This document shows, piece by piece, positions 44,141 to 54,301 of a stretch of 64,000 bases of DNA. The position numbers and the translations under genes are program-made. This DNA is from Actibacterium sp. 188UL27-1 (GTDB taxonomy: Bacteria; Pseudomonadota; Alphaproteobacteria; Rhodobacterales; Rhodobacteraceae), in assembly GCF_016901225.1 (NCBI RefSeq), contig NZ_JAFEUL010000013.1, positions 51,801 to 115,800 of the forward strand. Direction: 5' to 3'. The notes below the pieces were generated by a model that made no database searches, was not told where the DNA came from, and was given only the letters and a program-made list of their open reading frames with translations. Position 1 is the first letter of the stretch; every line of letters starts with the position of its first letter.

Positions 44141-44862
44141 CGGCGTGCGGTGCGGTTACCCGTGGTTTAGGATTGGCCGGTGTTATGGCAGGGGCGCTGA
44201 CCTTTGCTGCTGCAATGGCCCCGCTGCCCCTATCGGCGCAATCGGCCACGCCACCGCCGGGATGCGAGGCGTTTCTGACGATCCAGTACAAAGGATGCCT
44301 CGCCTCAATCTATTGGCGCTGCTCGGCCGCGCCGGACGGGATCACCTGGGAGGCGACCTATGGCGAGGACGGCCCGATCAGTGTGTCGACCTACAATGAC
44401 GAGTTTCAATGGCTGGACACGTTCTTTTTCTTTGATGGGTCGCGGCAGCGGATTGCGGATGAGGGGCCCAAGCCGGCCTCGCTTTCGGAACTGCTGGAGA
44501 CGGGCGAGAATGTCTATGATTTCACCACCGCCGAGGTTGGCCCTGACGGCATGGAACGCACGCAATATGCGGGCATCGACCGGCTGACCGGCGACACCAA
44601 GACCGTCAGCGGTGAGGAATTGTTGATCACCGAATTTGCCACCGTGGCGCGTGACCCGGAGACGGGCGAGATCCGCCACACCACCGAGGGCAACCAATAT
44701 GTGCTGGCCGAGGAGCGGCTGTTCCTGCTGGGCACCGATAGCTGGTCTGAGAATGGGGTGACGGAGGAAAGTGATTATTCTCCGGTCGAGATCCTGAGGC
44801 CCGGTGACAAGACCTTTGGCAAGACCAAGCCCCGCTACGAATGCGGTGCGGTTGATCTGTAA
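44110..44862 (+). CDS. Secreted hypothetical protein between gltD and gltB
   Basis: The 250-residue protein has a hydrophobic stretch and cleavage site (LAGVMAGALTFAAAMAPLPLSAQS) and then a soluble, acidic domain (GCEAFLTIQYKGCLASIYWRC near the mature N-terminus, with Cys that could form disulphides). ATG 44110 is preceded by AGGGG eight bases upstream, which favours it over ATG 44185. If so, the signal peptide's first residues are encoded by the 11-bp repeat. Function unknown; the position between the glutamate synthase genes suggests co-transcription rather than shared function. Confidence 0.7.
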   Translation: MHIPYTSHTYAACGAVTRGLGLAGVMAGALTFAAAMAPLPLSAQSATPPPGCEAFLTIQYKGCLASIYWRCSAAPDGITWEATYGEDGPISVSTYNDEFQWLDTFFFFDGSRQRIADEGPKPASLSELLETGENVYDFTTAEVGPDGMERTQYAGIDRLTGDTKTVSGEELLITEFATVARDPETGEIRHTTEGNQYVLAEERLFLLGTDSWSENGVTEESDYSPVEILRPGDKTFGKTKPRYECGAVDL

Positions 44863-44890
44863 GATCCCGCCCCAACCCAAGGAGACTGTG

Positions 44891-47800
44891 ATGACGACCT
44901 ATGACCAGAACTGGGCCGCGGCCGAGGCTGCAAAGCGCCAATGGATGGCCAAGAATGGAATGTATGCCGAGGCGGAGGAGCATTCCTCCTGCGGGGTTGG
45001 GCTGGTCGTGTCGATCGACGGCAGCAAAAGCCGCCAGGTGGTGAAGAACGGCATCGATGCGCTGAAGGCCGTCTGGCACCGGGGCGCCGTTGACGCCGAT
45101 GGCAAGACGGGCGACGGGGCGGGCATCCATGTGCAGATCCCGGTGCCATTTTTCTATGATCAGATCGAGCGGACGGGTCATGTGCCTGACAAGGCGCAAC
45201 TGATCGCTGTGGGTCAGGTGTTTCTGCCGCGCCTGGATTTCGGCGCGCAGGAGACGTGCCGGACTATTGTCGAGACAGAGGTTCTGCGGAAGGGTTATTA
45301 CATTTATGGCTGGCGCCATGTGCCGGTGAATGTGGCCTGCCTGGGCGAGAAGGCGAATGCGACCCGGCCCGAGATTGAGCAGATCCTGATCGCCAATTCA
45401 AAGGGCGTGGATGAGGAGACGTTCGAGCGCGAATTGTACGTCATCCGGCGGAGGATTGAGAAAGCGGCGGCAGCGGCGCAGGTCAATGACATGTATGTCT
45501 GTTCGCTGTCTTGCCGGTCGATCATTTATAAGGGCATGATGCTGGCCGAGCAGGTGGCGGAGTTTTACCCCGACCTGATGGACGCACGGTTCGAGAGCGC
45601 GTTTGCGATTTATCACCAGCGCTATTCGACCAACACGTTTCCGCAATGGTGGCTGGCGCAGCCATTCCGGATGCTGGCCCATAACGGCGAGATCAACACG
45701 TTGCGCGGCAATGTGAACTGGATGAAGAGCCACGAGATCCGCATGGCGTCGTCTGCCTTTGGTGAGATGGCGGAGGATATCAAGCCGATCGTGCCGAACG
45801 GGTCGAGCGACTCGGCGGCGTTGGACGCGGTGTTCGAGGTGCTGGTGCGGGCCGGGCGGAACGCGCCCATGGCCAAGACGATGCTGGTGCCGGAAAGCTG
45901 GTCAAAGCAGGCGGTCGAACTGCCCAAGCCTTGGCGCGACATGTATTCTTATGTGAACGCCGTGATGGAGCCGTGGGACGGCCCTGCGGCGCTCGCGATG
46001 ACAGATGGCCGCTGGGTCTGCGGCGGGCTGGATCGGAACGGGTTGCGGCCTCTGCGCTATGTCGTGACCGGGGATGGCTTGCTGATTGCGGGCTCTGAAG
46101 TGGGAATGGTGCCTACGGATGAGGCGACCGTCGTTGAAAAGGGCGCGCTTGGGCCCGGTCAGATGATTTCGGTCGATATGGTCGAAGGGCGGCTTTACCG
46201 CGACGAAGAGATGAAGGATGTGTTGGCCGCAGCACAACCTTTTGGGGACTGGGTCGGCAAGATCGTCGAGATGGACGGGCCGCTGGCGGAAGTTACCGAG
46301 AAACCGCTGTTTTCTGGCGATGATCTGAAGGTGCGGCAGGTCGCGGCGGGTTACACGATTGAGGAGCTGGAGCAGATCCTGGCGCCCATGGCCGAGGATG
46401 CGAAGGAAAGCCTAGCAAGCATGGGGGATGATACGCCATCTGCTGTTTTGTCCGAGAAGTACCGCCCGCTGAGCCATTTCTTTCGCCAAAATTTCAGCCA
46501 GGTGACCAATCCGCCGATTGACAGCTTGCGGGAATACCGGGTGATGAGCCTGAAGACCCGGTTCGGTAACCTGAAGAACGTTCTGGACGAGGATAGCAGC
46601 CAGACCGAGATCATCGTGCTGGACAGCCCCTTCGTGGGCAATGCGCAGTTCGAGCGGCTGACCCAGGCGTTCAACGCGCCCATGGTCGAGATCGATTGCA
46701 CGTTTGACCGCGCCGAGGGGCCCATGGCGCTGAATGCAGCGCTCGCCCGGATCAGGGACGAGGCGGAGGATGCCGTGCGGTCGGGCGGCGGGCATATCGT
46801 GCTGACCGACCAGCACCAGGGGCCCGACCGCGTGGCGATGCCGATGATCCTAGCCACCAGTGCGGTGCATAGCTGGCTGACGAAAAAGGGGCTGCGGACC
46901 TTCTGTTCGCTGGGCGTGCGAAGCGCGGAATGCATCGATCCCCATTACTTTGCCGTGCTGATCGGCTGTGGTGCGACCATCGTGAATGCCTATCTGGCCG
47001 AGGACAGCCTTGCCGACCGGATCGAGCGTGGTTTGCTGGACGGGCCGCTGACCGAGGCGGTCGCGCGGTATCGCAACGCCATCGATCAGGGCCTGCTGAA
47101 GATCATGGCCAAGATGGGGATCAGCGTGATCTCCTCCTATCGTGGGGGTTTGAACTTTGAGGCCGTGGGGCTGAGCCGCGCCATGGTTGCCGAATACTTC
47201 CCCGGCATGACCAGTCGGATCAGTGGGATCGGCATTGGCGGTATCCAGCGCCAGGCGGAGGCCGTTCATGCGCGCGGCTGGCGCGGTCAGTCGGTGCTGC
47301 CGATCGGCGGCTTCTACAAGGCGCGCCGGTCGGGGGAGACCCATGCCTGGGAAGCGACATCGATGCATATGATGCAATCGGCCTGTGACCGGGGCTCCTT
47401 CGAATTGTGGAAGCAGTATTCGGCCAAGATGCGGTCGAACCCACCCATTCACCTGCGCGACCTGATGGATTTCAAAGCGTTGGGCAAGCCAGTGCCGATT
47501 GAAGAGGTGGAGAGCATCACCTCGATCCGGAAACGGTTCGTGACGCCGGGTATGTCTCTGGGCGCGCTATCGCCCGAGGCTCATAAGACGCTGAACGTGG
47601 CGATGAACCGGATTGGCGCCAAGTCTGACTCTGGGGAGGGCGGCGAGGATCCCGCACATTTCGTGCCCGAGGCCAATGGCGATAATCCGTCGGCCAAGAT
47701 CAAACAGGTCGCCTCTGGCCGGTTTGGTGTCACGGCGGAATACCTGAATCATTGCGAGGAGTTGGAGATTAAGGTCGCCCAAGGGGCCAAGCCCGGCGAG

Positions 47801-49426
47801 GGTGGGCAACTGCCCGGCATGAAAGTGACCGATTTGATCGCCCGTCTGCGCCATTCCACAAAAGGCGTGACCCTGATCAGCCCGCCGCCGCACCACGATA
47901 TCTACAGTATCGAGGACCTGGCCCAGCTGATCTATGACCTGAAACAGATCAATCCGCGCTGCAAGGTGACCGTGAAACTGGTCGCGGCCAGCGGTGTGGG
48001 CACAATCGCCGCCGGTGTGGCCAAGGCCGAGGCCGATGTCATCCTGATTTCCGGCCATAACGGGGGTACCGGGGCGAGCCCGGCGACCAGCATCAAATAT
48101 GCGGGCCTGCCATGGGAGATGGGCCTGACCGAGGCGCATCAGGTTTTGGCGATGAACAACCTTCGCTCACGCATCACGCTGCGGACCGATGGCGGCCTGC
48201 GCACGGGCCGTGACATCGTGATGGCCGCGATGATGGGGGCCGAGGAATTTGGGATTGGTACCGCCGCCCTGATCTCCATGGGGTGTATCATGGTGCGGCA
48301 GTGCCAGTCGAATACCTGCCCCGTGGGTGTCTGCACCCAGAACGAGGCATTGCGGGGCAAGTTCACCGGATCCGCTGATAAGGTCGTGAATCTGATCACG
48401 TTCTATGCCCAGGAAGTGCGGGAGATCCTGGCTGAAATCGGAGCGCGCAGCTTGTCAGATGTGATCGGTCGCGCAGATCTGTTGAGCCAGGTCAGCCGGG
48501 GATCAGCGCATCTGGACGATCTGGATCTGAATCCGTTGCTGATAACCGTCGATGGCGCAGAGAAGATCGAATATAACCGTGACCGTGCCCGCAACCCGGT
48601 GCGCGACACCCTGGATGCAGAGATCGTTAAGGATGCTGCGCGCTTCTTGGATGAGGGCGAGAAGATGCAGCTGAGCTATGCGGTGCAAAACACGCTTCGC
48701 ACGGTGGGCACCCGGACATCGAGCCATATCGTGAAACGGTTCGGGATGCGCAACAGCCTGCAACTCGATCACCTGACGGTAAAGCTGACAGGCTCTGCCG
48801 GGCAATCCCTGGGGGCGTTTGCCGCACCTGGCCTGAAGTTGGAAGTGTCGGGTGACGCCAATGACTATGTCGGCAAGGGCTTGTCTGGAGGTACGATCAT
48901 CGTGCGCCCGCCGATGGCCAGCCCGTTGAAAGCCGATGAGAATACGATCATTGGCAACACGGTGCTTTACGGTGCTACCGACGGCTGTCTCTTTGCTGCG
49001 GGTCGCGCGGGTGAGCGCTTTGCCGTTCGGAACTCTGGCGCGAATGTCGTCATCGAAGGCTGTGGCAGCAATGGCTGTGAATACATGACCGGTGGTGTTG
49101 CGGTCATCTTGGGAGATATCGGGGCAAACTTCGGAGCTGGCATGACCGGTGGTATGGCGTATCTTTATGATCCTGACGGCCAGGCGGGCCCCATGATGAA
49201 CATGGAAACCCTGGTCACCGGTCCTGTTACCGTTGATCACTGGGTTGCCGAACTGGAGAGTTTGATTGAGCGACATCTGGAGGAAACCGGCAGCGCCAAA
49301 GCGGCCGATATCCTGCAACACTGGGATGTGGAGCTTGGTCATTTTCTGCAGGTTTGCCCCAAGGAGATGCTGGCGCATCTTCCAGCGCCCGTATCACTGC
49401 AGGCCGATGCCGTGCCCGCAGAGTAA
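44891..49426 (+). CDS. gltB: Glutamate synthase large subunit
   Basis: The 1511-residue protein has the class II glutamine amidotransferase domain first, with the catalytic Cys34 in HSSCGVGL exposed after removal of a 33-residue propeptide. A central domain and the FMN-binding synthase domain follow (around 870-1230, with the [3Fe-4S] cluster near the segment CIMVRQCQSNTCPVGVC). The C-terminal beta-helix with GxxGGxxIVRP-type repeats is last. It makes glutamate from glutamine and 2-oxoglutarate with electrons from GltD. AAGGAG lies at the right distance from ATG 44891. It ends before a long inverted repeat. Confidence 0.95.
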   Translation: MTTYDQNWAAAEAAKRQWMAKNGMYAEAEEHSSCGVGLVVSIDGSKSRQVVKNGIDALKAVWHRGAVDADGKTGDGAGIHVQIPVPFFYDQIERTGHVPDKAQLIAVGQVFLPRLDFGAQETCRTIVETEVLRKGYYIYGWRHVPVNVACLGEKANATRPEIEQILIANSKGVDEETFERELYVIRRRIEKAAAAAQVNDMYVCSLSCRSIIYKGMMLAEQVAEFYPDLMDARFESAFAIYHQRYSTNTFPQWWLAQPFRMLAHNGEINTLRGNVNWMKSHEIRMASSAFGEMAEDIKPIVPNGSSDSAALDAVFEVLVRAGRNAPMAKTMLVPESWSKQAVELPKPWRDMYSYVNAVMEPWDGPAALAMTDGRWVCGGLDRNGLRPLRYVVTGDGLLIAGSEVGMVPTDEATVVEKGALGPGQMISVDMVEGRLYRDEEMKDVLAAAQPFGDWVGKIVEMDGPLAEVTEKPLFSGDDLKVRQVAAGYTIEELEQILAPMAEDAKESLASMGDDTPSAVLSEKYRPLSHFFRQNFSQVTNPPIDSLREYRVMSLKTRFGNLKNVLDEDSSQTEIIVLDSPFVGNAQFERLTQAFNAPMVEIDCTFDRAEGPMALNAALARIRDEAEDAVRSGGGHIVLTDQHQGPDRVAMPMILATSAVHSWLTKKGLRTFCSLGVRSAECIDPHYFAVLIGCGATIVNAYLAEDSLADRIERGLLDGPLTEAVARYRNAIDQGLLKIMAKMGISVISSYRGGLNFEAVGLSRAMVAEYFPGMTSRISGIGIGGIQRQAEAVHARGWRGQSVLPIGGFYKARRSGETHAWEATSMHMMQSACDRGSFELWKQYSAKMRSNPPIHLRDLMDFKALGKPVPIEEVESITSIRKRFVTPGMSLGALSPEAHKTLNVAMNRIGAKSDSGEGGEDPAHFVPEANGDNPSAKIKQVASGRFGVTAEYLNHCEELEIKVAQGAKPGEGGQLPGMKVTDLIARLRHSTKGVTLISPPPHHDIYSIEDLAQLIYDLKQINPRCKVTVKLVAASGVGTIAAGVAKAEADVILISGHNGGTGASPATSIKYAGLPWEMGLTEAHQVLAMNNLRSRITLRTDGGLRTGRDIVMAAMMGAEEFGIGTAALISMGCIMVRQCQSNTCPVGVCTQNEALRGKFTGSADKVVNLITFYAQEVREILAEIGARSLSDVIGRADLLSQVSRGSAHLDDLDLNPLLITVDGAEKIEYNRDRARNPVRDTLDAEIVKDAARFLDEGEKMQLSYAVQNTLRTVGTRTSSHIVKRFGMRNSLQLDHLTVKLTGSAGQSLGAFAAPGLKLEVSGDANDYVGKGLSGGTIIVRPPMASPLKADENTIIGNTVLYGATDGCLFAAGRAGERFAVRNSGANVVIEGCGSNGCEYMTGGVAVILGDIGANFGAGMTGGMAYLYDPDGQAGPMMNMETLVTGPVTVDHWVAELESLIERHLEETGSAKAADILQHWDVELGHFLQVCPKEMLAHLPAPVSLQADAVPAE

Positions 49427-49432
49427 CGGTTT

Positions 49433-49537
49433 ACTTTCTTATTGTTGAAAATACTCCCGCCGGAGGCACAAAATCTTTTCTGTCGGGTTAGAAGATTTTA
49501 GGCCTCCGGCGGGAGTATTTCGGAACAATAAGAAAGT
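49433..49537. terminator. Long near-perfect inverted repeat between gltB and mtgA
   Basis: Arms of about 46 bases (49433-49478 and 49491-49537) match with only a few differences. They contain ACTTTCTTATTGTT, then TACTCCCGCCGGAGGC, then AAAATCTT, around a loop of about 14 bases. The CCGCCGGAGGC core and AAAATCTT flank recur in the hairpin at 52031-52110, so these belong to one family of intergenic hairpins common in Rhodobacteraceae. It probably terminates gltB. The right arm also contains AAGAAAG, the likely ribosome site of mtgA. Confidence 0.8.
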
Positions 49538-49542
49538 GTGTT

Positions 49543-50280
49543 GTGGCAAAAGCGGTTGCCAAAAAGAAACCCAAGCGAAAGACGAAAGCGCGCGCCGGGC
49601 GGCCGAGACCGCCGTTTTGGCGATTGCGGATATGGCTGCGCTGGATATTTTGGGGGCCCGTTATGTTGATTTTGGTCGTTGTGGCCTCGCTTGCGATGGT
49701 CAACCCGCCCACAACCCACACGATTTGGATGGAATGGCGGCGGCTGGGAGAGATCGACCGGCAATGGCTGCCGATCGAAGAGGTGGCACCTGTCATGATC
49801 CGCTCGGTCGTGGCGGCGGAGGATGCCAATTTTTGCCGCCACTGGGGATTCGACATGAACGCGATCCGTGCGGCTTTGGATGCAGGTGCGAAGCGCGGCG
49901 CCTCGACCCTGTCCCAGCAGACTGTCAAGAACGTATTCCTCTGGCAGGGACGCAGTTGGACCCGCAAGGCGCTGGAGGCGATGTTGACCCCGGTTGCAGA
50001 GTTGTTCTGGAGCAAGCGGCGAATTGTTGAGGTTTACTTGAATATCGCTGAGTTTGACGAAGGTGTTTTTGGCATCGATGCCGCAGCCCACCATTACTAC
50101 GGCAAGCCCCCCGCTGAGTTATCGTCGACCCAGGCCGCGCGACTGGCTGTTGTGCTGCCCAATCCAAAGGGGCGCGATCCCAACAATCTGTCGCCGACCT
50201 TGCGCAAACGCGCCGCCCAGGTCGCCTCGGGGGCTGCCACCATCAAGGCGGATGGCAGGGCACGCTGTTTCGAGGATTGA
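49543..50280 (+). CDS. mtgA: Monofunctional biosynthetic peptidoglycan transglycosylase
   Basis: The 245-residue protein has a basic N-terminus, one membrane helix (about residues 33-52) and a GT51 domain: AAEDANFCRHWGFD near 92 with the catalytic Glu, KRGASTLSQQTVKN near 114 and RRIVEVYLNIAEF near 155. It polymerises lipid II into glycan strands. The start is a GTG at 49543 whose ribosome site lies in the long inverted repeat. A GST-family gene follows after 49 bases. Confidence 0.92.
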   Translation: MAKAVAKKKPKRKTKARAGRPRPPFWRLRIWLRWIFWGPVMLILVVVASLAMVNPPTTHTIWMEWRRLGEIDRQWLPIEEVAPVMIRSVVAAEDANFCRHWGFDMNAIRAALDAGAKRGASTLSQQTVKNVFLWQGRSWTRKALEAMLTPVAELFWSKRRIVEVYLNIAEFDEGVFGIDAAAHHYYGKPPAELSSTQAARLAVVLPNPKGRDPNNLSPTLRKRAAQVASGAATIKADGRARCFED

Positions 50281-50329
50281 AAACCGTGGCCCAAGCGGGC
50301 ATGACGATTGGGTTTTCGGAGCTTTATGT

Positions 50330-50995
50330 ATGAACCGCCTCTATCACGTCCCTCTGTCTCCCTTTTGTCGCAAGGTTCGGTTGGTGCTGGCCGAAAAGAA
50401 GATTGAGGTGGAACTGGTCGAGGAACGGTATTGGGAGCCGTCCCAGGAGTTTTTGCGCCGTAACCCGGCGGGCAAGGTGCCGGTACTGAAAATGGGTGCG
50501 CAGACCATGGCCGAAAGCCAGGCGACAGTCGAATATCTCGAAGAGATGACGCCTGAGCCGCCCTTGTTACCACGCGATGCCGCGGGCCGGTTCGAAGTGC
50601 GTCGGATATGCGCCTGGTTTGATGACAAGTTCCATACCGAGGTGACGGCGAACCTGCTTTACGAGCGGGTGAACAAAAAACTGATGGCCCAAGGCTATCC
50701 TGAAAGCAAGAACGTCAAAGCCGGGGCCAAGGCGATAAAATACCACATGGATTACATGTCATGGCTGCTGGATCAACGGCGATGGCTGGCGGGCGACATG
50801 CTGAGCCTTGCAGACTTCGCGGCAGCGGCCCATTTCTCGGCCCTGGATTACATCAGCGACGTGGATTGGAACCGGAACGAGAACGTCAAGGATTGGTACG
50901 CCAAGATCAAATCGCGCCCGGCCTTTCGTGGTATCCTGGCCGATCAGGTGCCTGGCTTCCCGCCGCCGCCGCAATACGCGAACCTTGATTTCTGA
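50330..50995 (+). CDS. Glutathione S-transferase family protein
   Basis: The 221-residue protein has an N-terminal thioredoxin-like domain beginning [20 protein letters not shown], with SPFCRK at the usual catalytic position and NPAGKVPVL and [11 protein letters not shown] binding glutathione. A helical C-terminal domain follows ([18 protein letters not shown] near 150 is the N-capping box). GGAGC precedes ATG 50330. The queG start overlaps its end by 11 bases, so they share a transcript, but no functional link is known. Confidence 0.88.
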   Translation: MNRLYHVPLSPFCRKVRLVLAEKKIEVELVEERYWEPSQEFLRRNPAGKVPVLKMGAQTMAESQATVEYLEEMTPEPPLLPRDAAGRFEVRRICAWFDDKFHTEVTANLLYERVNKKLMAQGYPESKNVKAGAKAIKYHMDYMSWLLDQRRWLAGDMLSLADFAAAAHFSALDYISDVDWNRNENVKDWYAKIKSRPAFRGILADQVPGFPPPPQYANLDF

Positions 50996-52019
50996 AGCGC
51001 TGAAAGTCGAGGCGCGTGCCATGGGCTTTGCCGAGGCGCGGGTGACCCGGCCGGATGCGGTGCCTCGGGTGGCAGAACGATTGGCGGATTTCATCGCCAA
51101 GGGGCAGCATGGGCAGATGGGCTGGATGGCAGAGCGAACCTCCTGGCGCGGCAACCCTGCCGCTTTGTGGCCCGAGGCGCGATCAGTGATCATGCTGGCG
51201 GAGCTTTACACGCCGGACCGGGATCCTTTGGCCAACTTGGACGATCCCGACCGCGCGACAATTTCGGTCTATGCTCAAGGTAAGGATTACCACGATCTGG
51301 TGAAAAAACGCCTCAAACGGCTGGCGCGCTGGCTGATCACACAAGAGCCATGCGAGGTGAAGGTCTTTGTCGACACTGCCCCTGTCCCCGAGAAACCGCT
51401 GGCGCAGGCGGCAGGGCTGGGCTGGCAAGGAAAACACACCAATCTGGTCAGCCGTGCCCTTGGCAATTGGTTTTTTCTGGGGGCGATCTTTACAACGCTG
51501 GATCTGCCGCCGGATACGCCCGAGATGGACCATTGCGGCAGTTGTCGCGCATGCCTGGACGTTTGTCCGACCAATGCTTTTCCGGCACCTTATCAATTGG
51601 ATGCGCGACGCTGCATCTCTTACCTGACCATTGAGCATAAAGGGGCGGTGGATCCGGATCTGCGCCCGGGGCTCGGTAACCGGATCTATGGCTGCGACGA
51701 TTGCCTGGCGGTTTGCCCCTGGAACAAATTTGCCAAAACTGCCACGGAAACACGCTATGCCGCACGCGATGATCTGGCCGCTCCTCGATTGGCCGACCTC
51801 GCCGTGCTGGATGATCAGGGTTTTCGGGCAAAGTTTTCAGGTAGCCCGATCAAACGGATCGGGCGCGACCGCTTTGTCCGTAATGTGCTATATGCGATCG
51901 GCAATTCAAAGAATGCCAGGTTAATAGCGGTCGCGGAACGGCTTGCAGAAGACCCGGATGCCACCGTAGCCGATGCCGCCATTTGGGCGATCAAACGCCT
52001 GAAAAGCGGATCCGGCTGA
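50985..52019 (+). CDS. queG: Epoxyqueuosine reductase
   Basis: The 344-residue enzyme reduces epoxyqueuosine to queuosine in tRNA using cobalamin and iron-sulphur clusters. Two ferredoxin-like motifs are present, [15 protein letters not shown] (about residues 185-199) and [13 protein letters not shown] (about 236-248), with family segments [21 protein letters not shown] before them. The start is uncertain: TTG 50985 keeps the usual N-terminal helix, while the first ATG (51021) would cut it. A terminator-like inverted repeat follows. Confidence 0.92.
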   Translation: MISEALKVEARAMGFAEARVTRPDAVPRVAERLADFIAKGQHGQMGWMAERTSWRGNPAALWPEARSVIMLAELYTPDRDPLANLDDPDRATISVYAQGKDYHDLVKKRLKRLARWLITQEPCEVKVFVDTAPVPEKPLAQAAGLGWQGKHTNLVSRALGNWFFLGAIFTTLDLPPDTPEMDHCGSCRACLDVCPTNAFPAPYQLDARRCISYLTIEHKGAVDPDLRPGLGNRIYGCDDCLAVCPWNKFAKTATETRYAARDDLAAPRLADLAVLDDQGFRAKFSGSPIKRIGRDRFVRNVLYAIGNSKNARLIAVAERLAEDPDATVADAAIWAIKRLKSGSG

Positions 52020-52030
52020 CAGGCCTGTCT

Positions 52031-52110
52031 CATCATGTGTCTTCAAATATCCCCGCCGGAGGCATAAAATCTTTCTTGCCTCCGGCGGGGATATTTCTGG
52101 ACACATGATG
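52031..52110. terminator. Bidirectional terminator-like inverted repeat between queG and leuB
   Basis: Arms of 34 bases (52031-52064 and 52077-52110) start CATCATGTGTC and contain the TATCCCCGCCGGAGGC core. They differ at only two or three positions and close a loop of 12 bases. It lies exactly between two convergent genes and resembles the repeat at 49433, sharing core and AAAATCTT. Confidence 0.85.
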
Positions 52111-53220
52111 TTAGGCGGTGCTCGCCGTTAGGGCTTCAATCACAGCGTCGCCCATTTGGTCTGTATTGACGGGGGTGCCGCCATCGGGTCCCATCAGATC
52201 GCCGGTACGCAATCCATTGGCCAGTACGGTTTCAACGGCGGTTTCCACCCGGGTTGCCTCATCGCCTTGGTCAAAGCTGTAGCGCAGGGCCATGGCGAAA
52301 CTGAGGATGCAGGCGATGGGGTTGGCCTTACCTTGACCGGCAATGTCGGGCGCAGAGCCGTGGACGGGTTCATACAAGGCCTTCGGCCGACCGTTCGACA
52401 TGGGCGCGCCGAGACTGGCCGATGGCAGCATCCCAAGGGAGCCGGTCAGCATCGCGGCGGCGTCGCTGAGCATATCGCCGAACAGGTTGTCGGTGACGAT
52501 CACGTCGAACTGTTTGGGCCAACGGCAAAGCTGCATGGCACCGGCATCGGCATACATGTGGCTCAGCTCGACATCGGCATAATCTTCGTCATGGACCTTT
52601 TGCACGACCTCCCGCCACAAGACGCCGCTTTCCATGACATTGGCCTTTTCCATGGAACAGACCTTGTTGCCGCGACGGCGTGCCAGTTCAAAGGCGGAGC
52701 GGGCGACGCGATCGATCTCGGATTCGGTGTAGCGCTGGGTGTTGATGCCGACGCGTTCATTGCCTTCGGTGATGATGCCGCGCGGTTCACCAAAGTAGAT
52801 GCCAGAAGTCAGCTCGCGCACGATGACGATATCAAGACCCGCCACCACATCGCGCTTGAGGCTGGAGAAATCGGCCAGCGCGTCAAAACATTGCGCCGGG
52901 CGAAGATTGGCATAAAGATCCATTTCCTTGCGCAGGCGGAGCAGGCCGCGTTCGGGTTTGAGGCTGAAATCCAGATCATCGTATTTCGGCCCCCCCACGG
53001 CGCCTAGCAGAACGGCATCTGCGTCCTGGGCTTTTGCCATGGTTTCATCCGTCAGGGGCGTGCCATGGGCATCATAGGCGGCACCGCCCACCAGATCTTC
53101 GCTCACATCAAAGCTGAGCCCGCGATGGTCGCCGAACCAGGCGATGACCTTGCGCACTTCCGCCATGACCTCGGGGCCGATCCCGTCACCGGGCAGGATC
53201 AGAAGGGAGGGTGTGGTCAT
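52111..53220 (-). CDS. leuB: 3-isopropylmalate dehydrogenase
   Basis: The 369-residue enzyme carries out the oxidative decarboxylation step of leucine synthesis. The start [14 protein letters not shown], the substrate motif [16 protein letters not shown] near residue 96, and the NAD region [19 protein letters not shown] near 278 are diagnostic. It begins 60 bases downstream of a LysR-type gene on the same strand and ends at the bidirectional terminator. leuD lies about 4 kb upstream in the same direction. Confidence 0.95.
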   Translation of the reverse strand: MTTPSLLILPGDGIGPEVMAEVRKVIAWFGDHRGLSFDVSEDLVGGAAYDAHGTPLTDETMAKAQDADAVLLGAVGGPKYDDLDFSLKPERGLLRLRKEMDLYANLRPAQCFDALADFSSLKRDVVAGLDIVIVRELTSGIYFGEPRGIITEGNERVGINTQRYTESEIDRVARSAFELARRRGNKVCSMEKANVMESGVLWREVVQKVHDEDYADVELSHMYADAGAMQLCRWPKQFDVIVTDNLFGDMLSDAAAMLTGSLGMLPSASLGAPMSNGRPKALYEPVHGSAPDIAGQGKANPIACILSFAMALRYSFDQGDEATRVETAVETVLANGLRTGDLMGPDGGTPVNTDQMGDAVIEALTASTA

Positions 53221-53280
53221 GGCTGCGCTCCTTGTCTTGGCATCTATCGACGCTGGGCCTAGCCCGCAGGGGCTGTGGGG

Positions 53281-54204
53281 TCAAGCCGGGCTCCCGGCCG
53301 GTTGGGGCGGGTCCAAAAGCGGGGTCAGCTCGGTGGCAAGCGTCTCCCAGATCCGGCGGATCCGCGGGGTTTGCCGCATTGCGCCATGGGCTGCCAGCCA
53401 GACGGGCAGGGGCGGGATCGGCAGGTCCGCCGCGACCTGCGTCAGGTTCGGATCATCCTCGAAATCGATCACGGCGCCAAAGCCCAAGCCGCATCCTGCT
53501 CTTACCAGTTCCGAATAGATGATCCGATTGTCACAGCGCGTGGCAAAGGCGTTGCGATCTACCAAATGACCGAAATCGCGCAGACCGCGGATGATCCTTT
53601 CGTCCCGGTCATAGCCCACAAGCTCACATTTCAGCAGGTCATCGACCGTACGCAGCGGGCCCAGCGTGTCGACGTATTCCTTGGTGCCGAACAGGCCGAG
53701 GGCCAGATCACCAATGTAGCGGGTGACGATATCCAACTGCTCGGGCCGGTACATGCGCACGGCAATGTCAGCCTCGCGAAACAGTAGGTTTTCGCTTTCA
53801 TCGCTGGGGACCAGCTCGATCTGGATATCGGGCTCCTTGCGGCGCAATCGGGCCAGGATCGGGGGCATCATCTTGGCTGAAACGGTGAGGCTGGCAGTGA
53901 TGCGCACGGTGCCTGCCAACTGGTTGGAGCGACCCGCCGCCGATAGTGCGATCTGGCGGGCGGCATCGCGCATGGAGCGGGCCGGTGCCAGCAGAGCCGC
54001 TCCGGTATCCGACAGGATAAGCCCCCGAGCCTGACGATGGAATAGGGTCACGTCGAGCGTTTCTTCCAAGCTCTTGATCTGGCGGCCTAAAGTGGGCTGG
54101 CTTGTCCCCAGTTCTCGAGCGGCGGCGGAAAGGGATCCGCATTCAGCGACTGCGACGAAGGCCTGTAATCGGGACCAATCAATAGAGGCGAGCCCAGTTT
54201 CCAT
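53281..54204 (-). CDS. LysR-family transcriptional regulator
   Basis: The 307-residue protein has the LysR winged helix at residues about 9-66 (LQAFVAVAECGSLSAAAREL then SQPTLGRQIKSLEETL) and a periplasmic-binding-like effector domain. It diverges from the NAD(P)-binding protein gene, with 97 bases between, the arrangement usual for a regulator and its target. It also runs toward leuB on the same strand. Its effector is unknown. Confidence 0.9.
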   Translation of the reverse strand: METGLASIDWSRLQAFVAVAECGSLSAAARELGTSQPTLGRQIKSLEETLDVTLFHRQARGLILSDTGAALLAPARSMRDAARQIALSAAGRSNQLAGTVRITASLTVSAKMMPPILARLRRKEPDIQIELVPSDESENLLFREADIAVRMYRPEQLDIVTRYIGDLALGLFGTKEYVDTLGPLRTVDDLLKCELVGYDRDERIIRGLRDFGHLVDRNAFATRCDNRIIYSELVRAGCGLGFGAVIDFEDDPNLTQVAADLPIPPLPVWLAAHGAMRQTPRIRRIWETLATELTPLLDPPQPAGSPA

Positions 54205-54301
54205 GCAAAAATGAATACATGCTCTGCGTTTTTTGACAATTCCCCAGGTGGAACGAATGGATCATGTTATTGGCGTAAACATCGGTTGCGGAGATGGTGC
54301 G

